A stretch of DNA of 12,444 bases from an uncultured bacterium (GTDB lineage: Bacteria; Hydrogenedentota; Hydrogenedentia; Hydrogenedentales; SLHB01), in assembly GCA_937928585.1 (NCBI GenBank), contig CALEZK010000415.1, forward strand, positions 1 to 12,444. The letters run 5' to 3'. Made by a program: the position numbers and the translations under genes. Below, piece by piece: positions 1 to 7,448 of this stretch. The notes beneath the pieces are model-generated. The model had not been told where the DNA came from. It was given only the letters and a program-made list of their open reading frames with translations, and made no database searches. Numbering within the stretch: position 1 is the first letter of the stretch; the number at the start of each line of letters is the position of its first letter.

Positions 1-7
1 TTTTTCT

Positions 8-36
8 TTTATCCGGATCGGCGATCGTGCTAAACT
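8..36 (+). promoter_or_regulatory. Candidate extended -10 promoter for the PD40 gene
   Basis: TAAACT at 31-36 preceded by TG at 28-29 forms an extended -10 element. A weak -35 (TTTATC, 8-13) lies 17 bp upstream. The -10 ends only 7 bp before the ATG at 44, so transcription would begin at or one base before the start codon. No Shine-Dalgarno sequence lies between. The reading is consistent with leaderless expression, but the window edge limits the view. Confidence 0.4.
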
Positions 37-43
37 GTCTACC

Positions 44-1051
44 ATGTTGAGTTTGGCCATAGCCGCCCTATCTCTTTCATCCAGCGCTACTTCCGGCGAA
101 ATTGCCTTTTTGCGGGCAACAGGGCCTGACCAACGAAGGGTCTGCATCGTCAACCTTTCCACTGGCGAAGTCGCGGATGTCGGCCCCGGCCCTTGGGACG
201 GCGCGCCGGTTTGGTCTGCCGACGGGCAAAAACTTGCCTTTACCCACGTGTTGCCGTCGGGGAGGACGGCCATTCTGGTTTGCAATGCCGCTGGCGAAAC
301 CTTGTTCACCATTTCCGCCGAAGGTCGGAACTGCACCAGCCCGGCGTGGTCGCCAAGCGGCCAACTTCTGGCGTATACGTCAGAAACCGGCACGGCGTCT
401 CGGATCTGGGTCCATGACATTTCAAAGAATGCGGCAACCCAATGGGGAACTGAAGAGCGCGATGCAATGGCGCCTTCGTGGAAATCGGAGACTGAGTTGG
501 TCGGCGTTGGCCTGATCAAGGAAGAAGGCAAGGGGCTCACCACGGACCTCTTCGACATCGAACCTGGTTCGGCGTCCCTCCTGGCAACGACGCGAGGCAA
601 CGGATTCTTCGTTGAATGGCAGCCAGTGTTCCAGACAGTTGTAGCCGGTCTCGCGTATGAATCGAACGATGGCGGCGACCGCGAAATTTTTGTTGAGTTG
701 CCGCGGCGCGGCGTTGTCGATGTCAGCAACCACCGCGCGCCGGACTGGAATCCCGTCTGGTCGCCGGACGGCGCGTGGATCGCCTTTGAGTCATTGCGCG
801 GCGGAACGCGCGGTATTTATCGCGTCACGCCGCAGAGAATCATCGTAACGCCGATTGCGGCAGATGCCACTTCGGAAAACTGGGCGCCCTCATGGTCGCC
901 CTCCGGCTCGAGCCTGGTGTTCGTGTCTACGCGCGGCGGCAAACCTGCGTTGTACGTTTGTGATGTCGAGGGCGACAACATGCGCGCAGTCACGACGCCC
1001 GATTTTGAAGACCTCGCGCCGGCTTGGCGGCCGGAAACTGCGGAACAATGA
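44..1051 (+). CDS. Secreted PD40/TolB-like beta-propeller protein
   Basis: A 335-aa protein built of WD40-like PD40 repeats, the blade motif of the TolB C-terminal propeller. Repeats are visible as APVWSADGQKLAFT (54-67), SPAWSPSGQLLAYTS (99-113), APSWKSETELVGV (143-155), NPVWSPDGAWIAFES (236-250) and APSWSPSGSSLVFVS (281-295), with a last partial one at APAWRPE (325-331). About six blades fill nearly the whole chain, and no partner domain is seen. Residues 1-18 are hydrophobic and small-residue rich, fitting a short signal peptide ending near ATS-G, although the n-region lacks basic residues. The frame stays open to the left window edge and would add Arg/Lys residues, so the true start may lie outside the window. 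ATG 44 is favoured by the -10 box just upstream. Such propellers bind proteins or sugars in the periplasm; the ligand is not evident. The stop overlaps the next gene's start (ATGA). Confidence 0.8.
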   Translation: MLSLAIAALSLSSSATSGEIAFLRATGPDQRRVCIVNLSTGEVADVGPGPWDGAPVWSADGQKLAFTHVLPSGRTAILVCNAAGETLFTISAEGRNCTSPAWSPSGQLLAYTSETGTASRIWVHDISKNAATQWGTEERDAMAPSWKSETELVGVGLIKEEGKGLTTDLFDIEPGSASLLATTRGNGFFVEWQPVFQTVVAGLAYESNDGGDREIFVELPRRGVVDVSNHRAPDWNPVWSPDGAWIAFESLRGGTRGIYRVTPQRIIVTPIAADATSENWAPSWSPSGSSLVFVSTRGGKPALYVCDVEGDNMRAVTTPDFEDLAPAWRPETAEQ

Positions 1052-2010
1052 TCCGCGCAATCGGCATCATGTTCATTTGTTGCGCGGCTGCGTTTGGCCG
1101 GACACCCGAAGGCCCACTGGGCCCGTTGCGCACGCCCAACGACGCGCAACCCGTGGTCGCGCTGCAAGGCGGCAATATCGACGTTACGGCGGTGGCTCGC
1201 GGCGAAGTATTTCTGGTCGCGGGGGATGCTCGCATCGCCCTTGAACCGCAGTGGGTTGAATATCCCGATGGCGTGCGCGCGCAATGCGCGATTCCCCTGT
1301 CTACCGCGCCTGGGGCCTATGCCCTCGAATGGTCAAGCAGCGACGAAACTGACGTGACGAATCGCGCTGTGTATGTGATCGAAGACCACGCGGAATCCTA
1401 CACCTTTGCGTGCATCGATGCGGTGGCGCTAGCTGGCGACGAAGATTCGGTTGCAAACACTCTGCAGACTGTGACTGATGCAAGCTGTCGCTTTGCTTTC
1501 GTTTTTGCAAGCGGGGAATCGGCGCAAATGGTGGAGGCGCTTCGCGCACTTGAAGCCTGGCCTATTCCGACTTACTTTGTCGTTTCGACCGCTCCTCCCG
1601 ATGCCGCGCTTTGGTACGGCGAGCCGAATCTCATGTTTCGCTATGGACCGGACGCCTACTTTCTGCTGGATAGCGGGAAGCGTGGACTGGGCGACGCACT
1701 CGGGTATATCGCGTCACGCTACGCGCAGCTTCGGCGAGAGACCCGGTCCGCGCGTTGGTCCGTCGCAATTCTTTCGAATCTGGACAATCGAATGGCGATG
1801 CGAAATACGATGACGTTTTTTGTCGATGAACCATTGCATGCGGTAATCACGAATGCGCCCGCCGCAGAAAACATTCACTGGATTGGTTGGCATGAACCAA
1901 TACCCGTACACGCCCCGAAAAAAGATGGCGTTCGCATCTTTTCCGCGGCTCTCAAGGGAATTTCGCCGCGCACGGCAACGCGAATACTGCCTACAGGCGT
2001 TGCACGGTGA
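1048..2010 (+). CDS. Secreted protein resembling a degenerate metallophosphoesterase
   Basis: A 320-aa protein. The ATG at 1048 overlaps the previous stop as ATGA, indicating translational coupling; an in-frame TTG at 1024 is less likely. Residues 1-17 (MIRAIGIMFICCAAAFG) form a signal peptide. Residues about 30-112 look like a beta-rich Ig-like domain. Residues about 115-300 follow the layout of calcineurin-like phosphoesterases: a strand near 147-154, a helix near 157-168, then IPTYFVVST (173-181) where active enzymes have 'iPvyfVpGNHD', then YFLLDS (204-209), then WSVAILSNLDN (237-247) where active enzymes have 'ivf.H.P'. The Asp, His and Asn metal ligands expected at these places are not seen. 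This suggests a non-catalytic relative acting as a binding protein. The fold call is my inference from pattern alone. It probably works with the preceding propeller protein outside the cytoplasm. Confidence 0.65.
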   Translation: MIRAIGIMFICCAAAFGRTPEGPLGPLRTPNDAQPVVALQGGNIDVTAVARGEVFLVAGDARIALEPQWVEYPDGVRAQCAIPLSTAPGAYALEWSSSDETDVTNRAVYVIEDHAESYTFACIDAVALAGDEDSVANTLQTVTDASCRFAFVFASGESAQMVEALRALEAWPIPTYFVVSTAPPDAALWYGEPNLMFRYGPDAYFLLDSGKRGLGDALGYIASRYAQLRRETRSARWSVAILSNLDNRMAMRNTMTFFVDEPLHAVITNAPAAENIHWIGWHEPIPVHAPKKDGVRIFSAALKGISPRTATRILPTGVAR

Positions 2011-2027
2011 TCGCGGCGTGATATACT
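2000..2027 (+). promoter_or_regulatory. Promoter of the hybrid histidine kinase gene
   Basis: TATACT at 2022-2027 (5/6 match to TATAAT) has an extended TGn at 2019-2021. TTGCAC at 2000-2005 serves as -35 with a 16-bp spacer. The -35 lies in the last codons of the preceding gene, so the kinase has its own transcription start, predicted near 2034. Confidence 0.6.
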
Positions 2028-2117
2028 CTCGTGCTTGCTACATAAGCGCTAGAAATGTGGTGTGTCGCAGGGATACACATCACAAACCAGGCAGCTCATA
2101 GCCGGACAACAGTTGGA

Positions 2118-4271
2118 ATGCAGGACGGCAAACAAAACGCCCTCACAGATTCGGCTTCGATGCTCCAGCAGGTGGATCGCCTGCAGGCTACGCTGACTCG
2201 GCTGGAAACGACGTCCGGAATGCTGCCACCGACCGCCGCGGCCGATCTACTTCGAAGCGCGTTGGACGTATGCAGGCAGCTCGAAAAAGCCATTCGGGAT
2301 TCCGCAGCCGAGTTGGATGCGCAGCAGTCGCGCCTTCAGGAAGCGGAGATGCGCATCCGGCAAGCGGATGAACGTTTTCTTCTCGCTTATGAAAACTGTC
2401 CGTTCTCCATGGCGATTGCAAATCTGAGCGAAGGGCGTTTTCGCGACGTCAATCCCATGTTTCTATCGCGACTTGGCTATGCGCGCGAAGAGGTGATCGG
2501 CAAGACTTCCGATGAACTTCAACTCTTCCCGGAATCGCAAGGCCGTCGCTGGTTGCTCGAAGCCTTGCATAAGGACGGGCGCGCCGAGGGCATAGAACTC
2601 ATGGCCCGAGGGAAGGACGGTGTATTTCGCTGGGGCCGGATCTACGCGCGCATCGTTTCCTACAACGGCGAAAAGTGCATCCTGTCCCTGACGCAAAGCA
2701 TCGAAGAGATTCGCGCCGCGGAACAGGAAGCCCTGCGACTACGCCAGTTTTACGAGCAGTTGCTGGAAGATTTGCCCGCGCAGATTGCGGTGTTCGACAC
2801 GCAAGGCAGATACCTCTACGTTTCCCCAAGCAGCGTCATGGATGCCGAACTTCGCGCGTGGCTGATCAATCGCACCGATTTCGACTACTGCGAACGCAAG
2901 GAGCGCGACCGCGGCATGGCCGAGCGCCGCGCCGAATGGATTGCTTCCGCCGTGGCAACGCGTGAGATCGTCAGCCAGGAAGAACGGTTCGAAACGCAGA
3001 ATGGCATTCGCCATTTCATTCGCACGTACAAGCCGGTACAGGATCGATCGGGAACCGTCACCCACGTCATCAGCTACGGCCACGACATCACGGACTACAA
3101 ACTTCTCGAAGACCAACTGCGCCACGCACAAAAAATGGAAGCGGTCGGGCGGCTGGCGGGTGGTGTCGCGCACGATTTCAATAACTTGCTGACCGCTATG
3201 ATGGGCATTGCGGATTTCATCCTTCCTCAGGTGGAAGGGAACCCCACGCTTGAGGCGGGTATCGCCGAGATTCAGCATGCCGCCGAACGCGCGGCCTCAC
3301 TGACGCGTCAGCTGCTCGCTTTCAGCAGACGCGCACCGGTGCGCAATGTTCCCGTGGACCCGAATGGCGTCATCGATGCACTGGCGAATATGCTGCGCCG
3401 GATCATCGGTGAAACCGTCTCCCTTACGTTGTCGCTTGATCGTAGCGTGCCCTGCATCATGGGTGACCCCGGCCGCCTGGAACAGATCATCATGAATCTG
3501 GTCGTCAACGCGCGCGACGCAATGCCGTCCGGCGGCGCGCTGACCATCGAGACGTCCCGCGTCAGGACCGTTGAGAGCGACGACATCTCGCACACGCAAC
3601 CCATGACCGGAGATTTTGCGCGCATCACCGTCCGGGACACCGGCATCGGCATGGACCTCAACATTAAGCAACATATCTTCGAACCATTCTTCACCACAAA
3701 GTCCGAAGACAAGGGCACGGGGCTTGGTTTGAGCACGGTATACGCCATCGTCGAGCGCTGGGACGGGCTGGTTCGTGTCGAAAGTGAGCCGAATAGCGGC
3801 ACCGCGTTTCACGTTTTCATTCCGTGCGCGGAACAATCTGTCACCTGCGCCACGGCCGCGCCTCGACCATCCTCCGGTACTTCCGGTTCTGAGACCGTGT
3901 TGGTCGTCGAAGACGAAGATGCCGTGCGCGATGTGGTATGCCGGATACTTGGACGCTGCGGCTATACCGTGCTTGAAGCCGCAAACGGTGAAGAAGCGCT
4001 TACGATGGCCGAACACTACACAGGTCCAATTGATATGCTTGTCTCGGACATGGTCATGCCCGGCATGTCAGGCAGGCAACTGGCGGAGAAACTCGTTCTG
4101 CATCGCGCAAAAATTCGCATGCTCTTCATGTCCGGCCACTGCGAAGACATGGACGCCGAATTCGTCTCGCATCTCCAGCCGCCCACCTTCATCCAGAAAC
4201 CGTTTACTTCAGTTGAACTTGCAACAAAAGTCCGCGAACTTCTGGATGCAAACGTTAACGAGTCTCACTAA
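2118..4271 (+). CDS. PAS-containing hybrid sensor histidine kinase
   Basis: A 717-aa protein from ATG 2118; an in-frame ATG at 2055 would add 21 residues that look unrelated, and neither start has a strong ribosome site. There is no signal peptide or membrane segment, so it is a soluble cytoplasmic sensor. In order: a helical, coiled-coil-prone N-terminus (about 10-82); PAS 1 (83-201); PAS 2 (209-327); HisKA with H-box GGVAHDFNN (348-356), phospho-acceptor His352; HATPase_c with N-box NLVVNARDAM (460-469), G1 DTGIGMD (507-513), F-box FEPFFTTK and G2 GTGLGLS (533-539); and a C-terminal receiver (about 592-711) with acidic pocket Glu598/Asp599, phospho-acceptor Asp644 in SDMVMPGMSG, and Lys694 in QKPF. 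All catalytic motifs are intact. The receiver would take the phosphate from His352 or from a separate relay. There is no Hpt domain and no separate response regulator nearby, so the output partner is unknown. The PAS domains lack a recognisable cofactor motif. Confidence 0.93.
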   Translation: MQDGKQNALTDSASMLQQVDRLQATLTRLETTSGMLPPTAAADLLRSALDVCRQLEKAIRDSAAELDAQQSRLQEAEMRIRQADERFLLAYENCPFSMAIANLSEGRFRDVNPMFLSRLGYAREEVIGKTSDELQLFPESQGRRWLLEALHKDGRAEGIELMARGKDGVFRWGRIYARIVSYNGEKCILSLTQSIEEIRAAEQEALRLRQFYEQLLEDLPAQIAVFDTQGRYLYVSPSSVMDAELRAWLINRTDFDYCERKERDRGMAERRAEWIASAVATREIVSQEERFETQNGIRHFIRTYKPVQDRSGTVTHVISYGHDITDYKLLEDQLRHAQKMEAVGRLAGGVAHDFNNLLTAMMGIADFILPQVEGNPTLEAGIAEIQHAAERAASLTRQLLAFSRRAPVRNVPVDPNGVIDALANMLRRIIGETVSLTLSLDRSVPCIMGDPGRLEQIIMNLVVNARDAMPSGGALTIETSRVRTVESDDISHTQPMTGDFARITVRDTGIGMDLNIKQHIFEPFFTTKSEDKGTGLGLSTVYAIVERWDGLVRVESEPNSGTAFHVFIPCAEQSVTCATAAPRPSSGTSGSETVLVVEDEDAVRDVVCRILGRCGYTVLEAANGEEALTMAEHYTGPIDMLVSDMVMPGMSGRQLAEKLVLHRAKIRMLFMSGHCEDMDAEFVSHLQPPTFIQKPFTSVELATKVRELLDANVNESH

Positions 4272-4338
4272 CCGGCGCGAAGATTAGACCACGCGGCAGG
4301 AAACAGTTTTGAGACAGCGCAGATCTTCCGCCACGCCC
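4272..4338. other. Convergent intergenic gap, nothing assigned
   Basis: This 67-bp gap lies between the kinase stop and the DUF4380 stop. A 6-bp inverted repeat (GAAGAT near 4279, ATCTTC near 4322) has a long loop and no T-run, so I do not call a terminator. Confidence 0.4.
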
Positions 4339-5328
4339 CTACTCCGGCTTCCCGGTTTGCGTTTGTTCCAGTAAAGGCAACAACGCAGCGTCAATCTCTT
4401 TTTCGCCTTCCCCCACGTCAGCCTTAAACAGAAACCACTCTTCCGAATGCTCCGTCATGCCGCCGCGCGAAGCGAGTTCCACAAGCGGGCCGAGCGATTC
4501 AATCTCAAGCATATCCCCGTTGGTAAAGGTCTCTGTGTTGCAGCCAAAGTCGACGTACTTTGCACCGTCCTCATAAGCAAATCGCTTGACGAAGACTTCC
4601 CCTTGCAAAACGTACGCCGCCCAGCCCGGTGAATTCTTGAATCCCGCTTTCTGCGGCGTGGTTGCTTTCGCGTCCTGTCGCAACTGAATGTACTTCGTCC
4701 CCCACGTCCAGCGGGGATCTTTCATGTCGGTGTAGTGCCATAACGCAATCGGCCGCGCAGGCAGCAGATAATCCGTGTGCGAGATGTAAGGCTCCTGCGG
4801 GAAAATCGCGCGACCCGATTTCGCCATGACGGTCAACGCCCAAGGCGCAAGCGTGACGTCCCATTCGTTTTCGTTCGTAAGGCGATGCAGTACGGTCAAC
4901 TTGCTGGACTCCGCATCGAGCGTTATTTCCATTTGTTTCTTTATGCCGGTGGATTTTTCGGTGTCCTGCGTCAGCCGCAATGTCGCGCCGTCCCACTCGT
5001 ACTTCACGGGTGAATTGTCAGGCGCGTAGGTGCGCGGCTGCGCCTCGGGCGCGTGCCACAATCGGTGCCCGCCGTAGATACGCCATTCGTCGCCGCCCGT
5101 TTTGCCCAGGAGATCGGCGTACTCATTCATGAAATTCTGGCCGCCAACAAAACCGTAGCGCATGATGCGCGGGCCCACATCGGTCGTCACGACAACGTCG
5201 ACTTTCCCATTGCTCAGCACGATGCAGTTGGGCCAACCGCCGTACGGCTTTTTCTCCATCGTCACTTCTGCGCGCAAGGTTGGCGCTACAAGCAACACTG
5301 CAACAATAAAGCCGGTTAAACGCAGCAT
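4339..5328 (-). CDS. Secreted DUF4380-type galactose-mutarotase-like protein
   Basis: A 329-aa protein with a clear signal peptide (residues 1-20, MLRLTGFIVAVLLVAPTLRA). The mature part carries the DUF4380 pattern: LSNGKVDVVVTTDVGPRIMRYGFVGG within 38-63, then GGHRLWHAPE (86-95), a strand-rich middle, and a C-terminal LGPLVELASRGGMTEHSEEWFLF (279-301, here cited by position). This matches the beta-sandwich 'super-sandwich' fold of aldose 1-epimerases and related carbohydrate-binding proteins. The expected role is binding or isomerising a sugar or glycan in the periplasm or outside. The substrate is not known for this family, and catalysis cannot be confirmed from sequence alone. A strong ribosome site GGAGGGAG at 5335-5342, 6 nt from the ATG, fixes the start. 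It lies 109 bp after the FAD oxidase on the same strand and could be co-transcribed with it. Confidence 0.85.
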   Translation of the reverse strand: MLRLTGFIVAVLLVAPTLRAEVTMEKKPYGGWPNCIVLSNGKVDVVVTTDVGPRIMRYGFVGGQNFMNEYADLLGKTGGDEWRIYGGHRLWHAPEAQPRTYAPDNSPVKYEWDGATLRLTQDTEKSTGIKKQMEITLDAESSKLTVLHRLTNENEWDVTLAPWALTVMAKSGRAIFPQEPYISHTDYLLPARPIALWHYTDMKDPRWTWGTKYIQLRQDAKATTPQKAGFKNSPGWAAYVLQGEVFVKRFAYEDGAKYVDFGCNTETFTNGDMLEIESLGPLVELASRGGMTEHSEEWFLFKADVGEGEKEIDAALLPLLEQTQTGKPE

Positions 5329-5437
5329 TTCCCGCTCCCTCCGTGTTTGCCGTTACTCTAACAAACTTCTGCCGGACATGCGAAGTGGTCGAGGAGAATG
5401 CGAAGGCATGCTCGAACTGCGCGTGAGCCCCGTCGCT
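5329..5437 (-). promoter_or_regulatory. Intergenic leader of the DUF4380 gene
   Basis: This 109-bp gap between the oxidase stop and the DUF4380 start contains the strong ribosome binding site GGAGGGAG (5335-5342). I see no convincing terminator hairpin with a T-run, so read-through from the oxidase gene is possible. No strong promoter is evident either. Confidence 0.4.
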
Positions 5438-6859
5438 CTATTCTCCAATATTCCGGTAGTGACGATACCAGTCGCTGCTAAATACCTCGTCCGGGTCGCA
5501 GGCCCGTTTCGCGCGAAAGAACTCAGGTATGGCCGGATATGCGCGCAACACCTGCGCATGGGTCGCGAAACGGTGGTAGGTAAGGTAGTACGTCCCCCCA
5601 AGTTCCAGCGCACGATCAATCAAGCAGCGAAACGCGTCCGCAGCGTGAAGAATTCCGGTCGGGGTATGGTCGACGTGCAGATTGAATATGATGCACGCCC
5701 AATCTTCTCTGGCCCATGCCAGAAGGGTCTCGTGCTCCTGCTCGATTAGGCGCACGGTGCCGTAAATCACGTTGACACCCTGCCTCCGGAAATCGTCGCG
5801 GCAATTCGCCATGAATTGTTCCAGCTTCTGCCGCGGCACGTACAGCACGGTGATCATCTCGGACCCGGGAGTCCGGCAGCCGGTCTCCTGGTCGAGCCAT
5901 TGGTGATAGTTGTCGAGGTACGTGCTCATTTGAAGACTGTCCGACCAGTAGATCTGACCGGAAGTTGACTGATAGTGACTCGAATACATCGCGTACGCCT
6001 TGCCCTTGTCCGAATGCGAAAGATGGGTCAACAGACGCCAGTCGGACGGTGAGAGTTCGCGCCGGCCCTCGCACAGGGGCTTGTCTGGCGATACTTTCCG
6101 GTAGCACGACAGCACCCCTTTGCGCAGATAGTCGTCGCTTCGTTCATCGGTCATGTATTGAAAGTCGCCGAAGGTAAAACCCTCCTCCGCGCGCGATGCC
6201 AACTTGTCGGCGACGTGGTCGATCGTCGTAATCTCCACGATGCGCTCCATCTTCGAGCGCCTTACCAATCGCAGCGTTACGCTGTACACAATTCCAAAGA
6301 GTCCGTATCCGCCCACGACGCAGGCGAAGAGTTCGCGATGCTGCGTCCGGCTGCATCGCTTGACCTGTCCATCGGAATCCACGATGGAAAGCGCTTCTAT
6401 GTCGTCCACGAAAGGTTTCATTCGCAAACCGCGACCGTGAATATTGGCCGCGACCGCGCCGCCAATTGTGAGCCGATCCGCGCCTGTCTGCTTCTGCGCA
6501 ATTGTCCATGGCGCATCGTGGTCACCCTGAAGCCGGTGAAGCTCCGCAACAAGTTTTGGCCACGTTATCCCCGCCTCGACCTCGACGAGACCGCGATCGC
6601 AATCCAGCCTCCGCACAGTGTCAAGCCCGGTCATGTCGCAGTGGAGGGTTCTTTCTCCAAACTGCTGCCCGCCCATCGCGTGCCTCGCGCCGGCAATGGA
6701 TATGGATTGCTTCGCGCTGCGCGCGTGAGACACGAGAAATTGCAGATCGAGCAGGGACCGGGGACGCGATATCGCGCTTACCCAACAGGGATTGAGTTTG
6801 GAGTGCATGTCGTTCACATGGACCATGCTTTCCCTTGCAGACGCCGTAACGTTTGACAT
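5438..6859 (-). CDS. FAD-linked oxidoreductase (GlcD/VAO-type)
   Basis: A 473-aa protein of the FAD-binding-4 (VAO/PCMH) superfamily, COG0277-like. The FAD-binding half shows the loop SISIAGARHAMGGQQF (52-67), QKQTGADRLTIGGAVAANIH (122-141, positions cited with HGRGL following) and VVGGYGLFGIVYSVTLRL (181-198). The middle 205-400 would be the substrate domain. The C-terminus FFRAKRACDPDEVFSSDWY (447-465) is the usual final FAD/substrate segment of such oxidases. His60 in GARHA sits where some family members attach FAD covalently. There is no signal peptide. It probably oxidises a sugar, polyol or lactone, but the substrate is not deducible. The start at 6859 is chosen because AGGAAG (6866-6871) lies 6 nt upstream; the upstream in-frame ATG at 6889 falls in the regulatory region. 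It is probably controlled by the adjacent MarR protein through the operator at 6892-6912. Confidence 0.88.
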   Translation of the reverse strand: MSNVTASARESMVHVNDMHSKLNPCWVSAISRPRSLLDLQFLVSHARSAKQSISIAGARHAMGGQQFGERTLHCDMTGLDTVRRLDCDRGLVEVEAGITWPKLVAELHRLQGDHDAPWTIAQKQTGADRLTIGGAVAANIHGRGLRMKPFVDDIEALSIVDSDGQVKRCSRTQHRELFACVVGGYGLFGIVYSVTLRLVRRSKMERIVEITTIDHVADKLASRAEEGFTFGDFQYMTDERSDDYLRKGVLSCYRKVSPDKPLCEGRRELSPSDWRLLTHLSHSDKGKAYAMYSSHYQSTSGQIYWSDSLQMSTYLDNYHQWLDQETGCRTPGSEMITVLYVPRQKLEQFMANCRDDFRRQGVNVIYGTVRLIEQEHETLLAWAREDWACIIFNLHVDHTPTGILHAADAFRCLIDRALELGGTYYLTYHRFATHAQVLRAYPAIPEFFRAKRACDPDEVFSSDWYRHYRNIGE

Positions 6860-6865
6860 GGCGGG

Positions 6866-6873
6866 CTTCCTTT
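6866..6873 (-). promoter_or_regulatory. Ribosome binding site deciding the oxidase start
   Basis: On the minus strand this reads AAAGGAAG, 6 nt before the ATG at 6859. It argues for that start rather than the longer in-frame ATG at 6889, which has no such site and overlaps the predicted operator/promoter zone. Confidence 0.65.
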
Positions 6874-6891
6874 CTTGTAAAGACCACATCT

Positions 6892-6912
6892 ATACTGTAT
6901 ATATAACAACTA
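6892..6912 (-). promoter_or_regulatory. Predicted MarR operator upstream of the FAD oxidase
   Basis: On the minus strand this reads TAGTTG, TT, ATATATACA, G, TAT. It matches the element upstream of marR (7449-7469) at 18 of 21 positions. The centre holds an imperfect dyad TGT-N7-ACA, consistent with the TTGT/ACAA-type half sites common for MarR-family dimers. It lies 33 bp upstream of the oxidase ATG in an AT-rich stretch that must hold the promoter, since a terminator separates this gene from marR. The precise -10 and -35 boxes are unclear. Confidence 0.6.
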
Positions 6913-6922
6913 GATGATCACC

Positions 6923-6945
6923 GAAAAACCCCGGCGGACCGGGGT
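6923..6945 (-). terminator. Rho-independent terminator after marR
   Basis: Read on the minus strand just after the marR stop, the stem ACCCCGG, loop TCCG, stem CCGGGGT is followed by a run of five T (6924-6928). This is a classical intrinsic terminator starting about 7 bp past the stop. It makes marR a separate transcript from the oxidase gene. Confidence 0.8.
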
Positions 6946-6951
6946 GATCTT

Positions 6952-7437
6952 CTAGCTGATTGGAATAGTGTCCATCTTCTCGCGCACGCGCGTCAGCAGC
7001 GACATCAGCATGCGCTGCTCGGGTTCTTTCAGGGCGCTCATGATTGCGCCGACTTTCTCGTGATACACCGCAGCCGCTTTGCGAAAGAGCTTCTCGCCAT
7101 GCGGCGTTATCTTAACGACGTTGTATCGCCGGTCGCCCGGATCGGCGACGCGAACAACCAGCCTTGATTTTTCCATGCGATCAATCAACGTGGTGATGTT
7201 CGCGCGGTTGACCAGCATCATGCGGCTTAGTTCCACCTGGGTCAGCCCGCCGCTTTCGCCGCTCTGGTTCAGCAACAACATCATCACGTTGAACTGCACA
7301 TCCGTCAGGCCATGCGCCCGAAAAAACTCGTCAGCCTTCTTCTGCCCTTTGGCGGCGGTGAAGTAGATGTGGAGCAAGGCTTCGTGCGCCCGGACTTTGA
7401 AATCGTTGCGCAGGCCCAATTCTTCTTTTAGCGACAT
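6952..7437 (-). CDS. MarR-family transcriptional regulator
   Basis: A 161-aa protein, the usual MarR length. It has N-terminal dimerisation helices, then the winged helix: LTDVQFNVMMLL (44-55), LTQVELSRMMLVNRANITTLIDRMEKSRLV across 65-94 (helix-turn-helix with recognition helix near 76-90), and the wing VADPGDRRYNVVKITPHGEKLF (97-118) with the conserved D-x-GDRR-type turn. C-terminal helices complete the dimer. It contains no cysteine, so it is not a thiol-oxidation sensor of the OhrR kind; a small-molecule ligand is more likely. GAGG at 7442-7445 serves as a ribosome site, 4 nt from the ATG. Two copies of a 21-bp element, one over its own -10 box and one before the FAD oxidase, suggest that it represses itself and the oxidase. 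The ligand may be the oxidase substrate or product, which is inference. Confidence 0.92.
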   Translation of the reverse strand: MSLKEELGLRNDFKVRAHEALLHIYFTAAKGQKKADEFFRAHGLTDVQFNVMMLLLNQSGESGGLTQVELSRMMLVNRANITTLIDRMEKSRLVVRVADPGDRRYNVVKITPHGEKLFRKAAAVYHEKVGAIMSALKEPEQRMLMSLLTRVREKMDTIPIS

Positions 7438-7448
7438 GCAGCCTCAAT

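Noticed and set aside
3297..4016. 239-codon open frame on the minus strand inside the kinase gene
   Set aside because: It lies fully antisense to intact HATPase and receiver motifs. Long antisense frames are expected in GC-rich coding DNA, and it shows no family motif.
4279..4327. GAAGAT/ATCTTC inverted repeat in the convergent gap
   Set aside because: Arms are only 6 bp with a loop of more than 30 bases and no T-run on either strand, so it does not support a terminator.
6860..6889. Longer oxidase start at ATG 6889
   Set aside because: It has no ribosome site, lies next to the predicted operator, and the extra 10 residues are unlike the family. ATG 6859 has AGGAAG at good spacing.
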